Source: Xiphophorus maculatus
Taxonomy: Eukaryota; Chordata; Actinopteri; Cyprinodontiformes; Poeciliidae
DNA: 64,000 nucleotides
Reading direction: 5' to 3'
Assembly: GCF_002775205.1 (NCBI RefSeq)
Contig: NC_036455.1
Coordinates: forward strand, 286,501-350,500
In this document: piece after piece, positions 48,728 to 62,559 of the stretch
Numbering within the stretch: the first letter of the stretch is position 1
How the letters are laid out: every line of letters starts with the position of its first letter
Notes under the pieces: generated by a model
What the model was told of the DNA's origin: nothing
Seen by the model: only the letters and a program-made list of their open reading frames with translations
Databases searched by the model: none
Position numbers and translations under genes: made by a program

Positions 48728-49236
48728 CTGCAGCAGACAAAAGCACAGAGTTTAAAAATAAAAACAAAAAATCAAGATCCAGACTTTTCCAGAATCAACT
48801 TTACTGTAAAATACGAAATACCAACTATGAATTTTATGGCAATATTTGTAGGATGACAGGCTTCAAAAACCTGTAAGGAAGGAAGGAAGCAAGGGATGGA
48901 GAGAGGAAAGGAAGGACAGAGGGTAGGAAGCAGGACACAAAGAAGGAAAGACAAGTCTGGAAACGCAAACATTTCTCCTTATTCTTATTTGATTCCATAC
49001 TTTTCCCGACCTGGAAAACAGTGAAAGGGTATTCTGTGCTTTTCCATATTTGTCCAGACTAAGCAGGAATCCTGAAAATAAGCAGAGTGAAGTGAGCATT
49101 GTGCAGAGCAGCAGCGGATTAGGCGCCGCTGGTGATGCTCTCCATGTGGATGAGCAGCATTCAGAGCCTGTCCCAGCACGTCTCGACCTTCTTTAGAGCT
49201 CCGTCACCACTTTGATGCAAACAAACGTCAGCTGTT

Positions 49237-49280
49237 ACTGTTACGCCTCAGGCTGTGAAACCTGCCTGAGGCGTAACAGT
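49237..49280. repeat. Perfect hairpin, 17-base stem
   Basis: Arms ACTGTTACGCCTCAGGC (49237-49253) and GCCTGAGGCGTAACAGT (49264-49280) enclose a 10-base loop. GC content is higher than the flanks. CAGCTG motifs lie just outside on both sides. Confidence 0.92.
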
Positions 49281-49849
49281 TGCTTTTCATCAGCTGTGCA
49301 GGTAGTTTATATCTGCGCTAAAAGACAATATGCAGCTCCCCAGACCGACATTGGCTCACAAAGTATTCCTAAAGACATTGTTTTCTTTAGTTTGACAGTC
49401 CAATCATCTCTGCAAAAAGATTATCTAATCAGTCCCTTTTGGAGTTGAAGCACCTTTTATCACTATGTCTATATTTACCAGCAGCAGATTTGGATTCTTT
49501 TCTCTTTTTTTTCCCTAAAGGAGAAGAAAGCAGTGTGACTGACATGGGCACTTGGAGAGCGAGCTGAAAATAGACAGCGAAGCATCCAAATATAGCCGTC
49601 AGATAATGATGTGGCAAAGATCAGATGCCCAAAGAGACTATGGTCTGCTGAGACAACTAAATTACAGCTTCCCCTGGAGAGAAATGACTTTGACGTCTAA
49701 ACTGTTGTGCAGGTGGCAGCAGGTGGATATTGTAAAATCCAGATGAAGTCCAGAATGGGAGCAGGTCAACTTTTCTGGTTTGCTAGGCACAAAAACAAGT
49801 TAAAGAAACAGAAGCAATGATGATCGCAGAGCCGTTCACACCCCTTAAA

Positions 49850-50220
49850 TATTTTTTATATTGTGTAATTTTGCATAACTATCTTGTCCTGAAACCTTTA
49901 GACGCATCCCTGCTCCAACTAGCCGAGACAAAATGCAGCTACAGAGGCATTCGTTTCATTCAAGTGTGTCAGAGAAGGGATGCGTCTAAAAGTTGCAGAA
50001 GAGTAGCTCTTGTGAACTTGACATGAGCACCTCTGATTTAGATTAAATCATCAGGTCGGGTTGAGAATCTGTGGCAAACCTCAAGAGTCGATGTCCTTCA
50101 TCCAAACTTATTCATCCAAGCCATCTCTAATGGCACAACAATTTTGTTGTAACATAATGAAATCTAAACATATTCTATGCATACTTTTCCTAGATGCTGA
50201 CACTTTACAGTCTTTATTTA
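49850..50220 (+). mobile_element. Possible Tc1-like 3' fragment
   Basis: GGTTGAGAATCTGTGGCAAA (50058-50077) and the ACACCCCTTAAATATTTTTT stretch resemble the 3' part of degenerate Tc1-like elements. Weak, edges uncertain. Confidence 0.25.
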
Positions 50221-51019
50221 AAACTTAAATGTCAGCAGAGGCAAAAGAACAGCTTTAGTTGGCTCTTCTGCTTCTGAGAAAGTAAAGCAAGACCAAAGCT
50301 GCCACATGTTTGAAACCGTGCCCTGAGATAGCCTGGTTCGATGACAGCAATATTTCAGTTCAAACGTAACGACGGGGCGCTTTGCTTTGGAAAGAGGAAA
50401 CACATGGCTACTAGACTGTGGCGAGATAATCTGCAAAATGATCCTTATAACTGTACTGTGGGGGTTTATTTAAGTTCATGAGGTAAATTAGAGCAGTTCA
50501 AATGTTTAGATTTATCGAGACTGAAAAAAATAGGTAGAATAACACTTAAATCAGAAAGAAAATTAAGCAAATCACAAAGTGAGAGCAAATCTAACCATCA
50601 AATAATACGTAATGATTCCAGTGTTGATGGCACCGATAGGCTGAGAGCTGCAAACGTTTTTTGTGAGTCATTTCAGTTCAGAGCTGAGAGATAAGAGTCG
50701 CAGAGAGAGAGAGCAAGAGAAACAGAGAAATTCATCAAATCTGATTAAACCGTACCAACATACCAAAGAATCAGCTCTCCTGAGTCAGCTCTTTGTCCTG
50801 ACACAAACTACATAAATTATCCTACAGAGTTTCCAGTTAAACAACTTTGCAAACATGGAGGCAGCAGGAAAAAACACTGGATGTTTTTCAGGCTGGTTGC
50901 ATCACCCCTGAGTTTCAACAAACCCTGCTTTCTCCTGCTTCTCTTTATGTCCCCAGACAAGACAGACAACAGCCATATGGGGGGCAGGGTGAGACCTGCG
51001 TTATCATGCAAATGCACCC

Positions 51020-51042
51020 AAACACACACACACACGCACATC
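51020..51042. repeat. AC dinucleotide repeat
   Basis: A short run of AC units followed by a GCAC interruption. Confidence 0.8.
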
Positions 51043-51499
51043 CACACACTATTGGCTCACCATCCAAGGCACTATAACTGATTGAGCCGTCCACCTGATA
51101 TTGTCACATTCAGTCTGAGCGCCAGACAGAGTGAAACACAAAGACTCTACACCGAAGAAACATGAGCCGATTTGAAGTTGTAGGACAAAAAGCTAACAAT
51201 GGCTAATAATAGCAGCAAGATCTCCTGAAGCACAGAGGACCTCAGCAGCTGTGAGTCTTCAATTCAACCGTCGTGACCAATGGCTGTAGAAAGAGTTTCA
51301 CTTGCTGTAATAGTGGATTTTATTCAGTTTGGCAGACAAATAATTTGATATTTTTATCACAAGGATTGGGATAAACCATTATCACAGTACCATTGTGCAA
51401 CATTTAATATCAATCAGATCCCGTTTTGAAGGATATACTGTTAGTGATTAATCAAAAACTACACTTTGTGTATCAATATCATATTCAAAGGACTTTTAT

Positions 51500-52430
51500 G
51501 TAGTGCAGTAAAGTATTTTCCCCTCTCAGATTTTCTGCTTCTTACAATTTCATTAAAATGATTTCAATTAATAAGGAAACCAATGTCAAAAAGTAACATC
51601 TCTTGTGTAGGAATTTTGACCTCTTCTTTGTAGAAATTCAGGGTGTTTGAGAATGAGGTGGCTATTTAAGATGTGGTAGACTTAAGACCAGACCACTCCA
51701 AAACCTCTATTATTTTGTCTTTCTAAGGCATTAAAAGCTGGACTTGCTGTTGTGATTTGGACCATTGTCCTGCAGTAAACCCAAGTTTTCTTGAGCTTAA
51801 CGGTCACAAACATTCTTCAGGATGTTTTGTTTGATTGTACAGTTCAAGGTTCCATCAATTACAAGACGTCATCCAGGATTTTAAACAATAAGAAGACTCA
51901 TGACACTTAACACTACCACAATGTTTGTACGTCAGTGTGATGTTCTTTTTTTTTTTTAACAGATAATACTTGTCAAAAAGTTCAATTTTAGTGTCAGCAG
52001 TCCACAAAATATTCTACCAAAAGTCTTGGTGATTGTCGTGGTTAATTTACAAATGTTTTTTCAACTTTGATCTCTCTAATGTACGCCATCTTTGATTCTT
52101 GTTGAATCATGAACACTGACCTTAAGTCAGGTCAATAGTGCTTTAGATGTTGTGCTGCGAGCTCCTGAAAGAGTCGTCAACGAGCTCTAGGTAGTTTGGT
52201 AGGCTGGTCACTCCTGGGAAGATTCACTCCAGTTCCAAGTTTTTTAATCTGAACCCAAAGCTGACTTACCAAAGGTTAGTCATTCAGTTTTTTACATAAG
52301 GCCAGGTTAGCTTGGATGGCTTTTTAACTTAACTTTTGTTTGATGAACTGAGACATTCAAGTGTGGTGAAAAAGCAAAAACCGCAGAAATCTGTAAGGGG
52401 GCAAATACTTTTCCACAAAATGTTTAACCA
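51500..52430 (-). mobile_element. Nonautonomous Tc1-like remnant
   Basis: TGTTGTGATTTGGACCATTG, CTGCAGTAAACCCAAGTTTT and the end GGGGGCAAATACTTTTCCAC identify a widespread fish repeat in reverse orientation. No frame remains. Confidence 0.6.
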
Positions 52431-54654
52431 CTAATATTGCAATAACACCCAGCCAAAACCACTATTTGGGCCCATTTTAGTGTTTTTCTGCGCTCTATGT
52501 TTATTTCTCTGACTTTCTGACTCAGTACAGTCTAAAATAAAAGCAGCGAGTGGGAAATGATAGCTCATCTTGTTACCTAATGCTCTCTGGCTAACAGCAG
52601 AACATGATGGACACTCTTCAGAGCACTCTCCTTGTTTCCTTTCCATTTCCTGTGTTTATAGGAAGCAAAAGAAGCAAAGGTGGTATTTTATAAATACTGA
52701 TGTTCCCAAATGGTACACATGATGTGTTTGAGTTTGTTATATTTTTTTGGGTGGGGGGATATGTATAAAAAAAAAAGCAATGCTTCCTCACACACCTTAT
52801 ACTTGAGGAAGATTTTTTGTTTCCACAGGAAAAACCTGTAAGGTGGAGGCTTTGTTTGGCCTACATGCATTTCCAGGAACTCGCCCACTTTATAAAAAGA
52901 TAATCATCTTTCCCCTCAGAAGCAGGGATAACATCTGTTCTTTAAATATGCTCACCATGTCTGTGGTTTAAGCACATTTCCGACATCTATAAAAGCAAAG
53001 GAAGTTTATACAAGCGGCACAATAAGAAGACAAAACAAATGTTAGTATCTCAAGACCTGGAAGGAATGTTTGGTATCAAGAGGATGCAAATAAGAAACTG
53101 GTGGATTTAATTTGTGACTAATTATACACTTTTGATCTTTTAAGATTTCCTTGTTATTATCAATTTATTAGTAGAATATATAAAAATCAGAGTCAGAAAA
53201 CTCAGCTCTCTTGACCGACTCCTTCACTCAATAAATCATGTGACTGTATACCAAATGTTCCCAGTCACCCACAAGCTTCTAGATTTTCACTTTTAAACTA
53301 TGACCAAAGGAAACGCCACATTTCAGGATGAATGAAGATTTTTTTTCCCTCATTCCCTCATTTTGAGTCAATAAAAACCCTTACACTTTGTTTTCATTTT
53401 TAACAGCCAGATGGACCGCATTGGGGTTTATTAACAATGGAAAATGCAGCTGTCTTTCAGCCCATTTATCTTTATCCGAGACTGAAATATACATTTGCTT
53501 TTCAGGCTTTTTTATTCTTTCTTTTTATATCTAAGCATTAAACCGATCAGTATGCTGAGCTCCACTTGGCAGGGGTCACCATATGACAAATACGCAATTA
53601 GTAAATGGGAGGAGGCGGCGCAGAGCAGGGAATCTGTTGCAAGACCAATTTGCTCTAAAGTCCAATAAGTAGTAATGTATTAGTCTTACCCTTGACCGTT
53701 ACTTAGCTGTGTCAGTACTTGCAGACGCTGAGCTCAGAGGGTGACGAACATGCAGGATAAGTATATTAAAGTCAATAAAGTGCCTACAGGTAGGAGAATG
53801 AGAATCCACTGATCTTTTATAGAAAGCGATCAAAAAGACACTCAAATATAAAGGAGAGATCAGAATCAATTTGCCTCTTTGTCAGTGTCGTATCCTTAAA
53901 AAATACTTTCATACCTGTGTTCTTAACAAATCTGTTTTTTAATCGTTGAGCATTTAGTATATATTTGGATTGCATGCACTTTACATCTGGATCTGTTTTT
54001 CTTGTAAAGTGCCTTCGAATAACACCTATTATTAAGTTTTGCCACGTAAATAAACGGAATTTATTTGAAGTGTTTGGATTCATTGCAGAGTAGCCAGGAT
54101 TGCCTTCAATCAACAAAGTCTTGGATTCAAATTCTGTAGACAGCTTTAAAAACAACACTCCATTCATGTTTTTTAAGAAGCATTGAGGGGACTCAGATAT
54201 TAGTCCTAAATTCTCCAACAGAGACCCTTTTCCAAGAGACAGTGTGACTCATTTCATCCTCTTGGACTTTATTAAATTATTCTTCATCTCCTTATTTCCC
54301 TCGTCACCCTGCTCACATTGTGTCATTTCCTGTGAGAGCAATGCAGACTTTCTGCTATTACGCATCACCACAAAAACAACTGCAGACTTCAGGCCCTTCA
54401 AATAATTTGTCTGATTATTTGCACCCTGGCATGAGCATAAAAATGCTTTCAGTTTTATGCACTACTTCTGGCTTAGCAGTTAAATTCAAGCTCAGAGCTT
54501 TTAACTCAAGTCATCTGCGGATTGTTTAAATCCGTCACCAAAGAGTTGATGCATGTAGGCGACACTCCGAAAAGATTTGAACCACAGAGCAAACGTTGTT
54601 TTTGTTTTCCAACCCATTGGAGCGTTCGATATTAAAATCAACCACAACCACAAG

Positions 54655-55560
54655 TTTCATTGTTGGGATTTTAGGTGGTATAGCAACACAAAGTGGTGGA
54701 CGATTGTGAAAAGTTACAAAAATTGCACCATATTTATATCCACCCCCTTATTTTGATTGCCCAAAAATAAAACCCAGTCATCTAATCAGTAAATGGAGAA
54801 CATCTGTTTGCAATTTAACCTCTGTATAAATCCAGCTGTTCTTTGAAGGCCTTAGAGATTTGTTAGAGAACATTACTAACAAAGACCAAATATCAGAAAG
54901 GGTGGGGAGGAAGTTGTGGAGAAGCTCAAAGAAAGGTTAGGTTGTAAAACAACATCTCAAACTTTGACCATCAGAGGTTCAATCCATCATTGGAAAATAA
55001 GAGGAAAAGCTGAAAACTCACTCTGACATGGCCATTCACCTAAACTGACAGGCTGGGAAAGGAAAACATTGATCAGAGCAGCAACCAAGATCCCTACAGT
55101 AACTCTGGAAGAGCTGCAGAGATGCACAGCTCATGTGGGAGAATGTGCAGATAAAACATTAGATCATAGTTCCTGATTCTGGGCTTTGTGGAAGAACGAC
55201 AAAACAAAAAAAGTTGAATGAGAGCCACAAGAGGTTAATTTAGCTTCAGTTTGCCACAAACTCTTCAGGGGAGACAGTAAAGATGTGGAAGAAAGTCAGA
55301 GGAGACCAAAATTCAAGCGACACTACATTCCCACTGTGAAGGATGGTTGTGGCAGCATCATGTCATGGGGTTGCTTTTCATCAGCTGTAGCATGGCAGCT
55401 GGTCAGAGATGATGGGATGATAAATACAGAGCAATCCTGGAAGAAAATCTGCAAAAGACCTGAGACTGGGGTGAAAGTTTCCTTCAGAGAGAAACTCTGA
55501 CATGAAACAAGCTTCCAGTCTTCAGCTTTTAGAGAGACATGAATCTCACGAGTTATAGAA
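54655..55560 (+). mobile_element. Tc1/mariner-like remnant
   Basis: The order GGGATTTTAGGTGGTATAGC, TGACAGGCTGGGAAAGGAAA, GAGCTGCAGAGATGCACAGC (55100-55119) and TGTGGCAGCATCATGTCATG (55349-55368) is that of a fish Tc1-like element. The residual transposase frame at 55285-55500 is broken on both sides. Confidence 0.65.
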
Positions 55561-56639
55561 GAAGTTCTGCAAATTTGCAAAACAGGCGGCAGCTCAATTT
55601 CGGTATCATTGTGTATAATCCCTGCACGTAAACAAACCCTGCTGCTCTTCTAAATGATTCCCTCTAATGATCCCATTAATCATCGCAAGTTTTCCTCTGC
55701 CACTGAACGTTAGCGCGCTAAACAAACCCTTATATTTGGCTGACAGCCCCCTGTTCACCCTCCTCATTCAAACTCAAACAACTGCGCACAGCTCAACTCA
55801 CAATTATAACTCCTGTAAAAATTCCCACAGTGTGTGTTTCAAAGTGTGAGCTGTTCCAAAACATAACAAAAACAGCGTCAGCCCACAGCTCATGTTAACA
55901 AGAGAAGGCTAATTCTTAACGTCTGTATAAATTAAACTCACCATGGCAACAGCAGACAAAATGGGATGAAGTGAGTTACGTAAGGCATTGCTTATGAGCC
56001 AACTCCAGAGAAGTAGGACACACACACACACACTCTTGTTACAGGGCTGGGGTGTTTTAAGTGCCAAATATTGACTTGTGCAAAAAAATGTTTTTTAATA
56101 TTCTAAAGTTTATAGATGCTCTGCTAAATCTCTACGAAGTCACAACAAGCTTATGGTAAATGATTTTCTTTCTTTTTTTTTTTCAACTTTGTGCACTTGC
56201 CATGAAATGATGTGATCGTACAAGTGAAAAAATATTAGAGATTAAAGCAGGGAGGAGATAATTAAAGGTCTTATGCAAAAGACAGGAGGCCGAGTTTGAA
56301 TATGCAGCAGCAGCACTGAGGGAGATAATCAAGCAGTTTGCAACCGAACAAATCCGAGTGATTAAGGCGATGATATGTATCCAGGTACCACTCAAAATGA
56401 GATAATGCATTCCAGCGAAGATGGAAAAGCCGCCAGGGTATGCGTACAAGTGAAGCTATAACTAATTACATGTTTATGTGAACTGGATCTGAATAGAAGC
56501 TAAAACTATCTACCAGCCCAGAGCCAAATCGTGCAAAGATGCTTCTTTCTAATTTTAATTTCCTCTGATCGTCTTCATGAAATGAAAGGTCTGCGATGCC
56601 TGAGAGAGCGCCTTTAGGTTGCTCTCAAAATACCTGCAT

Positions 56640-57250
56640 GCGCTTTGAAAAAGTATTTCCAACCTTACAAGTTTTTTAGTTTTTTTTTGTCACACTTAAA
56701 AGTTTCTAATCAAAGTAATTTTGATATCAGGAAAATATAACCAACTAAATACAAAAGTAGTTTTCAAATTAAGATTTTCTTTACTGAGGGAACACAAACT
56801 ATCCAAAACAACCACCTCAAAATTGAATTATTACCCATAAGGCTAATAACAGGTTTTGCCATTCTATCAGCAACAGCTGAACATCCAGCATTGGTGATAA
56901 CAGGCAATAAATCTTTTAGAATCACACTGAAGGAGCTTTATCCCACACTTCTTTGCAGACGGAGTGATTTAACTCCAGATTTTGAGTACCGGTAGGCCTT
57001 TCCAAAAGTTAAAATTTTGTTGTGCTTTGGATCATTGTCCTGCTGCATAACTTAAATGAAATTAAGCTGAAGGTCACGAGCCGATAACTGAACAGTTTGA
57101 GATTTTTTAACCCATTTCTTGTTGTCAAACAAGTTATCTTTAAGTGATTTATTGATTCTACACATCAGGCAATAATCAAAATGTTGTGTGGCTATAGAAA
57201 CTGAATGAAAGCTTTATGGTTAATTCATGATTTAATAAGGAGGGCAGGCA
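56640..57250 (-). mobile_element. Nonautonomous Tc1-like remnant
   Basis: GTTGTGCTTTGGATCATTGT and CCTGCTGCATAACTTAAATG (about 57019-57058) match the repeat type at 51500-52430. Degenerate and noncoding. Confidence 0.5.
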
Positions 57251-59090
57251 TATTTTCACATACGCCAAAGTTGATGAGAATAGTTTTCCTCCCTATAAAA
57301 GCAAAATCATCATTTGGACCCATTTAAATTCTCTGCATTGCCAAGATACAGACTCAAACTCATACAGCCACAACAGTCACTAAGCTTTAATCCTCCTTTC
57401 ATCACATTAACCTTCATACAGTCTTGGAGAGAACATATTTTGAATTCAAATCGCCTGCAGGTAAAGCACATGACACTGATAAATCTGCAGAGCACCCAGA
57501 AACACAAGCACATTTCTGTCTAAGGGAAACCACCAGAGCAAAGAGATGGGAGAAGCGAAAGCAAATGGGAATTGACTATCCTACAGGGCAGAAGGCTCAT
57601 GATATTGCTTCTTAATCAAATTTGAGATTTGCTCATTTAGAGCTACTTTTACAGAGCAAATGAGTTTGAGAACAGAGAGGCTCGTTATGTTCTAGTGCCG
57701 AGGCGAAAGCTTGCATCCCTCCTGTGGACAGCGCTTTAATTCATCCTTAGTTGAAATGTTTCTCATAAATGGCAAAAAGACAGGAAGGAAAATGCTTTAA
57801 GATGACAGTGTGGAGGGAAAAATGTGTGAGGCGAAGATGAAACACCTTTAATAATAGAGTTCATCTTTCACAGCGAGCAAACACTAAACATGAACCCAAC
57901 TGAGAGAAAGTCAGATAAGTCTTATTCCAGTTTCTACAACAAGCCAATGACATAACAAAGGTATAGGAAGCACTATTCTATTGCTGTGGGACAACTATTA
58001 ACATATTTCTTTAGCAAGGATCTTTTCATCAGCAGGTCAAAAAACAAAAGAGTCAAAAATACAAAAGTTATAATAACAAGGTTCATAACCTTGGCCACCA
58101 AAAGCTTTAACTTATCATTTTTACTCATTTGATTTTGCAATAGAAAAATGTTTCAAACAGCCAAAAGATTTTTAATTTTAAGGTTCTAAAGATGTGATTA
58201 GTGAATTTCATATTTTTTAATCCATCAAAATTATTTTTTCTCCCACTTTTGAGGAAGTAATATTAATGACTTATGCGCCAATGTCTCAGCTTGGTGAAGC
58301 TGTGGGGAAAGCAGAATTGAGACGGTATTTTAGTTCCATTAGTTAATGTTAAATTTAATTACAGCGAAAAGAATGTTTTATTACAGATGACTGAAAAAAG
58401 AAGCGTCAACCATCTTGACTGGGCTACTAGAACATCTGTTTGATTTGAGAAAAGACCAAGTAGAACGAGCTTGATGCCTGAGGAGTTTTATTAGGTGTTT
58501 GGAGTCAAAAGGAGCACAAGTTGCTTAGTTACCTTTAGGTTCCCATAGTGATCCAAAATATCTTAATAACCAAGAAGGGCCTGTATGTGTGGCTGTAATT
58601 GCACAGTAATAACTGCAAAGTCGAAAGCAATCATTTGGTTCAAGACAAATTTGATATTTTGTGTCACCCAACCACTGCCATCGAATCGCTTTCTGCCGTC
58701 ATTGTAAACTGTAAACACATCAGTACACATGTGTGCACTTTATCTAGTGTGTAGTATATTTTTCTTTCTAGCAAGAACTGCTATTAATGACGGAAATGCA
58801 TGATAATGTCAAAGCACATAAAACACAGTTTCTAAGTGGACAACAAGACAAAGCTTGACAGATTTTATAGTAAAAGACTGATTGATGAATTTGCTTCAAG
58901 GAGTCAAGTTCATAATAAAACACAAACCTGTCTATACAGGATCTTAAAGTTTTAATAATCCTAACAGTAACCTGTCAAATAGCAGGTTCCTAAATTGGGG
59001 TTGCACAATATTAACACGACACATAACTGCCGTTCTGCTGCTGGAAACTGTGACGATAAAGACAAGCAACTCACCTTTTCTAGCGTCTTT

Positions 59091-59234
59091 TCTTTGATAA
59101 ACATTATATAATGATTATATAATGTTTATATATAAACATTATATAAGACCCAGATAATGTGTATATATACATTATGTATAATGTATATATACTGTACATT
59201 ATATATATAAACATTATATAATGTTTATCAAAGA
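59091..59234. repeat. AT-rich inverted repeat
   Basis: Perfect 22-base arms at 59091-59112 and 59213-59234 (TCTTTGATAAACATTATATA... and its complement) enclose about 100 bases of alternating TATA-rich sequence with further internal palindromes. Could extrude as a cruciform. Confidence 0.85.
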
Positions 59235-62200
59235 CATTATTTACTTTGATAAACTAGATATCAGCTGTGGGAATTAAAGGCACCTCACAGTCCCTCCAAC
59301 TGGTCAAATATATAATCAATATGCAAAACATAAATGCATCACACTTGATATACATTAACCAACCAAATATTCACATTCTAGACAATTACGATTTGATGCA
59401 TTATGGAGCTTAAATATATGTCACACCTTTCAAATACTGAGTCACAACAAGCATCTGTCTGTCATGTAAAAGTGACAACATGGCAGATTATGAGTCTATG
59501 AACTCCAGCCACTGTAATCTGATCATGCTCTAGCTATCAGTGTGTAAAATGCATCGCCTTGGTTAAAGAGGTGTTGTAAACCCAACCCAGTGACAGTAAC
59601 GAGTTCCCACAAAGCTCTGAACATTGATTTAAATGGCATTTACATCCTTCCTACAATAAACACGTTTTACACCGAGAATTGAGAATTTATTTTGTTCAAT
59701 AATTCAGTAAAGCAGAAAATTAAAAGAGACGTGTGTTGTTTTAAAAGTGGCTTTACAGACGCCCTCTAAATGACAGGAGTGATGAGATGTAAATACGTCT
59801 GTTTGTGTCTGATTTTAGAGCTCGACACCCATGACAGAACCATCTAAAACATGTATTTATCATGTATAAAGTTTCTATAACAAACTAAAAATCAGGCGTT
59901 TGCTTTGGCCGACTTTTAAACAAGATATGAATAAAAAAGTGATTTTAATGACACACCCTAATGACTCCTGCTTACTTTTTTTGCAGTGAGAATCTTCTTG
60001 GACCAAAAATAATCCTAGAATCCTGACCCAGATAGACCGCTCTGATCTCTGTGTCCTCCCTGGTGACCCTAAACAAGCAGAGCTTTATCACGCCAACACT
60101 GAAAACAGGCCGGACCATATAAATAATAAGAGGAATCATCTGACTGTCGCTTTACTTAAACACAAACTGGGGGGCCGAATGTGCTGCAGTGGGAATGTTG
60201 TTAAAACAATCTTCCTTCTGTGAGTGTCTGCACGTATGAGGAAAAATCAGCTCCATCACATGAAGTCTGAGATAAAATCTAACTTTCTAAAAATGGGGTG
60301 GAAAGAGCATGCTGGCAGTGCCCTGATTTAACCCCGCTTCATCTCCTCGTCACCTCTGTCACCGCAGGTGACATATTCTCATATTCTCCTTTGCAGTCAT
60401 CGCCTAACAAAAGCTAAATCTTATTCCTCGCCACTCCAGAGACTTTTCCAGCAGTTCAAAGGCCTCGGACGCTCCTCCTGAGCCCGTTGGGTCAGGAAGA
60501 GTGGTCTGACTTCCTCTCTTGTCATTGAGATGCGATTATAGTCACTCTGTTCTAATTATAGGTCATCTGGATCCTCGTGGGGCCGAGAAAAAAAAATTAG
60601 GATCGGGATACAGAGTGGCATTTAAATGGACAGATGACTGGATTAAGTCAGGCGTGTCTGGACTGAAGTTACATTCAGGCAGCTGTCGTTGACATTTCAG
60701 CAGCGGAGAGCAGCGCGTAATGCCTTTTGAGAACTGTAACCCATACCATCATCAAGCCCATCTACCGAATAAGAGATTTTTTTTAAAATCACATTTATGC
60801 TTTTTGCAGCAACAGAGGAAGGTTTAGATTACATGGATACGGCAAATTTACAGAATATAATTTTTTTCTCTAACATGAATTAAAAGCTGAAATAAATGAT
60901 GCAATGTCCGGATATCATTACAAACAAAGAACAAACTAAGACGGATGTAGTCACTTTTGCTTTTTTTTCCAAGACTGCAAAGTATTCACAGATTACAAAA
61001 AATAAATTGTGTATGAAGATGACATTTCAGGCAATTTGTGTTTTTTATCGTTTCTAATATTTTAGAAGTCAGCTTATAGTTTGGTCAAGATTGATAAGCA
61101 AATGTTGCTGCTGTTCCTTTAAATGATATATAAAAAAACAAAACTTATCTTTACTTAATATCTAAACAACGTATGATGCTACAATAACTTTGTTTCATTG
61201 TATCCGGACATGAATTTTTCAAATTTCTCTGAATTTTTCCTAACTTAAAGTGATCCCAATATTGATTTAATAAATTTGTTAAGCATCTGGTAAACATGAG
61301 AACCTGCTGTTTTGTTCCATTCATTTTATGTGACTGATAGAAACATGACCACCTTTGCTGCAGCGCCGGAATGCAGGCGCCACATAAACAGGCCTGTGCC
61401 GGTTGTCCCAGCTTCATTTGTTATTTTTAGAGGTAAAAGATAACATTCTCTTCGCTGATGGCAGCTACTGTGATAGCGATGGCTTTTACAGCAAACTGAG
61501 CATGAAATAAAAGCCAAAAATCCATAAATGGATGGTTTGAAAATTATGTCAAGCTTCTGATTTTACGTTTTCGTAAACTGCACAAATCACCGGACTTTTA
61601 AACAACAAAACAAGGCACAACTATGTAAACCCTACTGCTTAATTTGAGCATTTCTGATGTTTCTCTGCTCCAGAAATCAGTTAAACGTACCAACCCATAA
61701 GCTCACGCTCTCCAGTTATATTTATTTCATAGGAGCGCAACACATCCCAGCAGCAACGTCACTCTGGGTGTAATTTCCAAACTGTTCATGGTGGATTAAT
61801 GTTCTACTCATCCCTCCTGTAGCCTTGACGAAGCCATTACCATAATCCTAACTGCAGAACAACAATTTACAAAGCTGCTGAATCCCGAAAAGAAAAAAAA
61901 TAATAATAATCACGATAAAACTAAAAATCATCCATCCCTGGCAGAGAAATCCACTGGAGGATACAGCCGCGCCAGTCTGCATCGACTCTAGTTTCACTGT
62001 TACATGTTTCAGCTGGAGACCATTAGGCGGCTCGGAGCAAAGACTCAGCAGGGAGAAGGGCCATAAAATATGTCTTGAAGCTCTTCTAATACAGCCACTT
62101 ATGAAGCACTAGAAATTAAACATTTAACAACTAAAGTACACTCGAGATTGAGAGGCCTTAGTAGTGTAGCGGCTGTCTGGTACCAGCAGAGGAAGCATTT

Positions 62201-62559
62201 CTCAGATTTTTTTTATGTGAAACTAAATATTAAAAACGTTAAAAAAAAATAAATAAAGAGAAAAAATCTCACACTTAGGGGGAAACTGAGTCAGTGATAA
62301 GATAAAAGATAAAAAAGATAAAAAAATTTAAAATGTTGTTCATGCTATATCATTACCATCTGTTTCTCCGCACATCTGCTCACCCTACGAGACAAACCCA
62401 CCGTTCAGATGAAAACTGGAGACAAGAAGACGAATGAAATCTTTTTCAAATGGGACCTACTTTATCTGTCTTCTAATCATGTTATTCCGTTGCCTCAATT
62501 TAAAATCTTGATCTATTATATTTTAATTGTTGAGCATCCTGTAAAAGTAGCCATATGAC

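Noticed and set aside
48863-49179. Overlapping minus-strand frames just upstream of the ripor2 ATG exon, considered as a first exon
   Set aside because: The sequence is a GGAA-rich low-complexity stretch followed by unrelated sequence. No donor in the right place and no similarity to known RIPOR2 N-termini.
49212-49448. Hairpin at 49237-49280 as a microRNA precursor
   Set aside because: The stem is only 17 base pairs and pairing does not clearly extend beyond it, short of a typical precursor. Kept as a hairpin only.
55285-55500. Possible transposase gene
   Set aside because: Only a broken fragment of a Tc1-like frame, with stops on both sides; annotated as a remnant.
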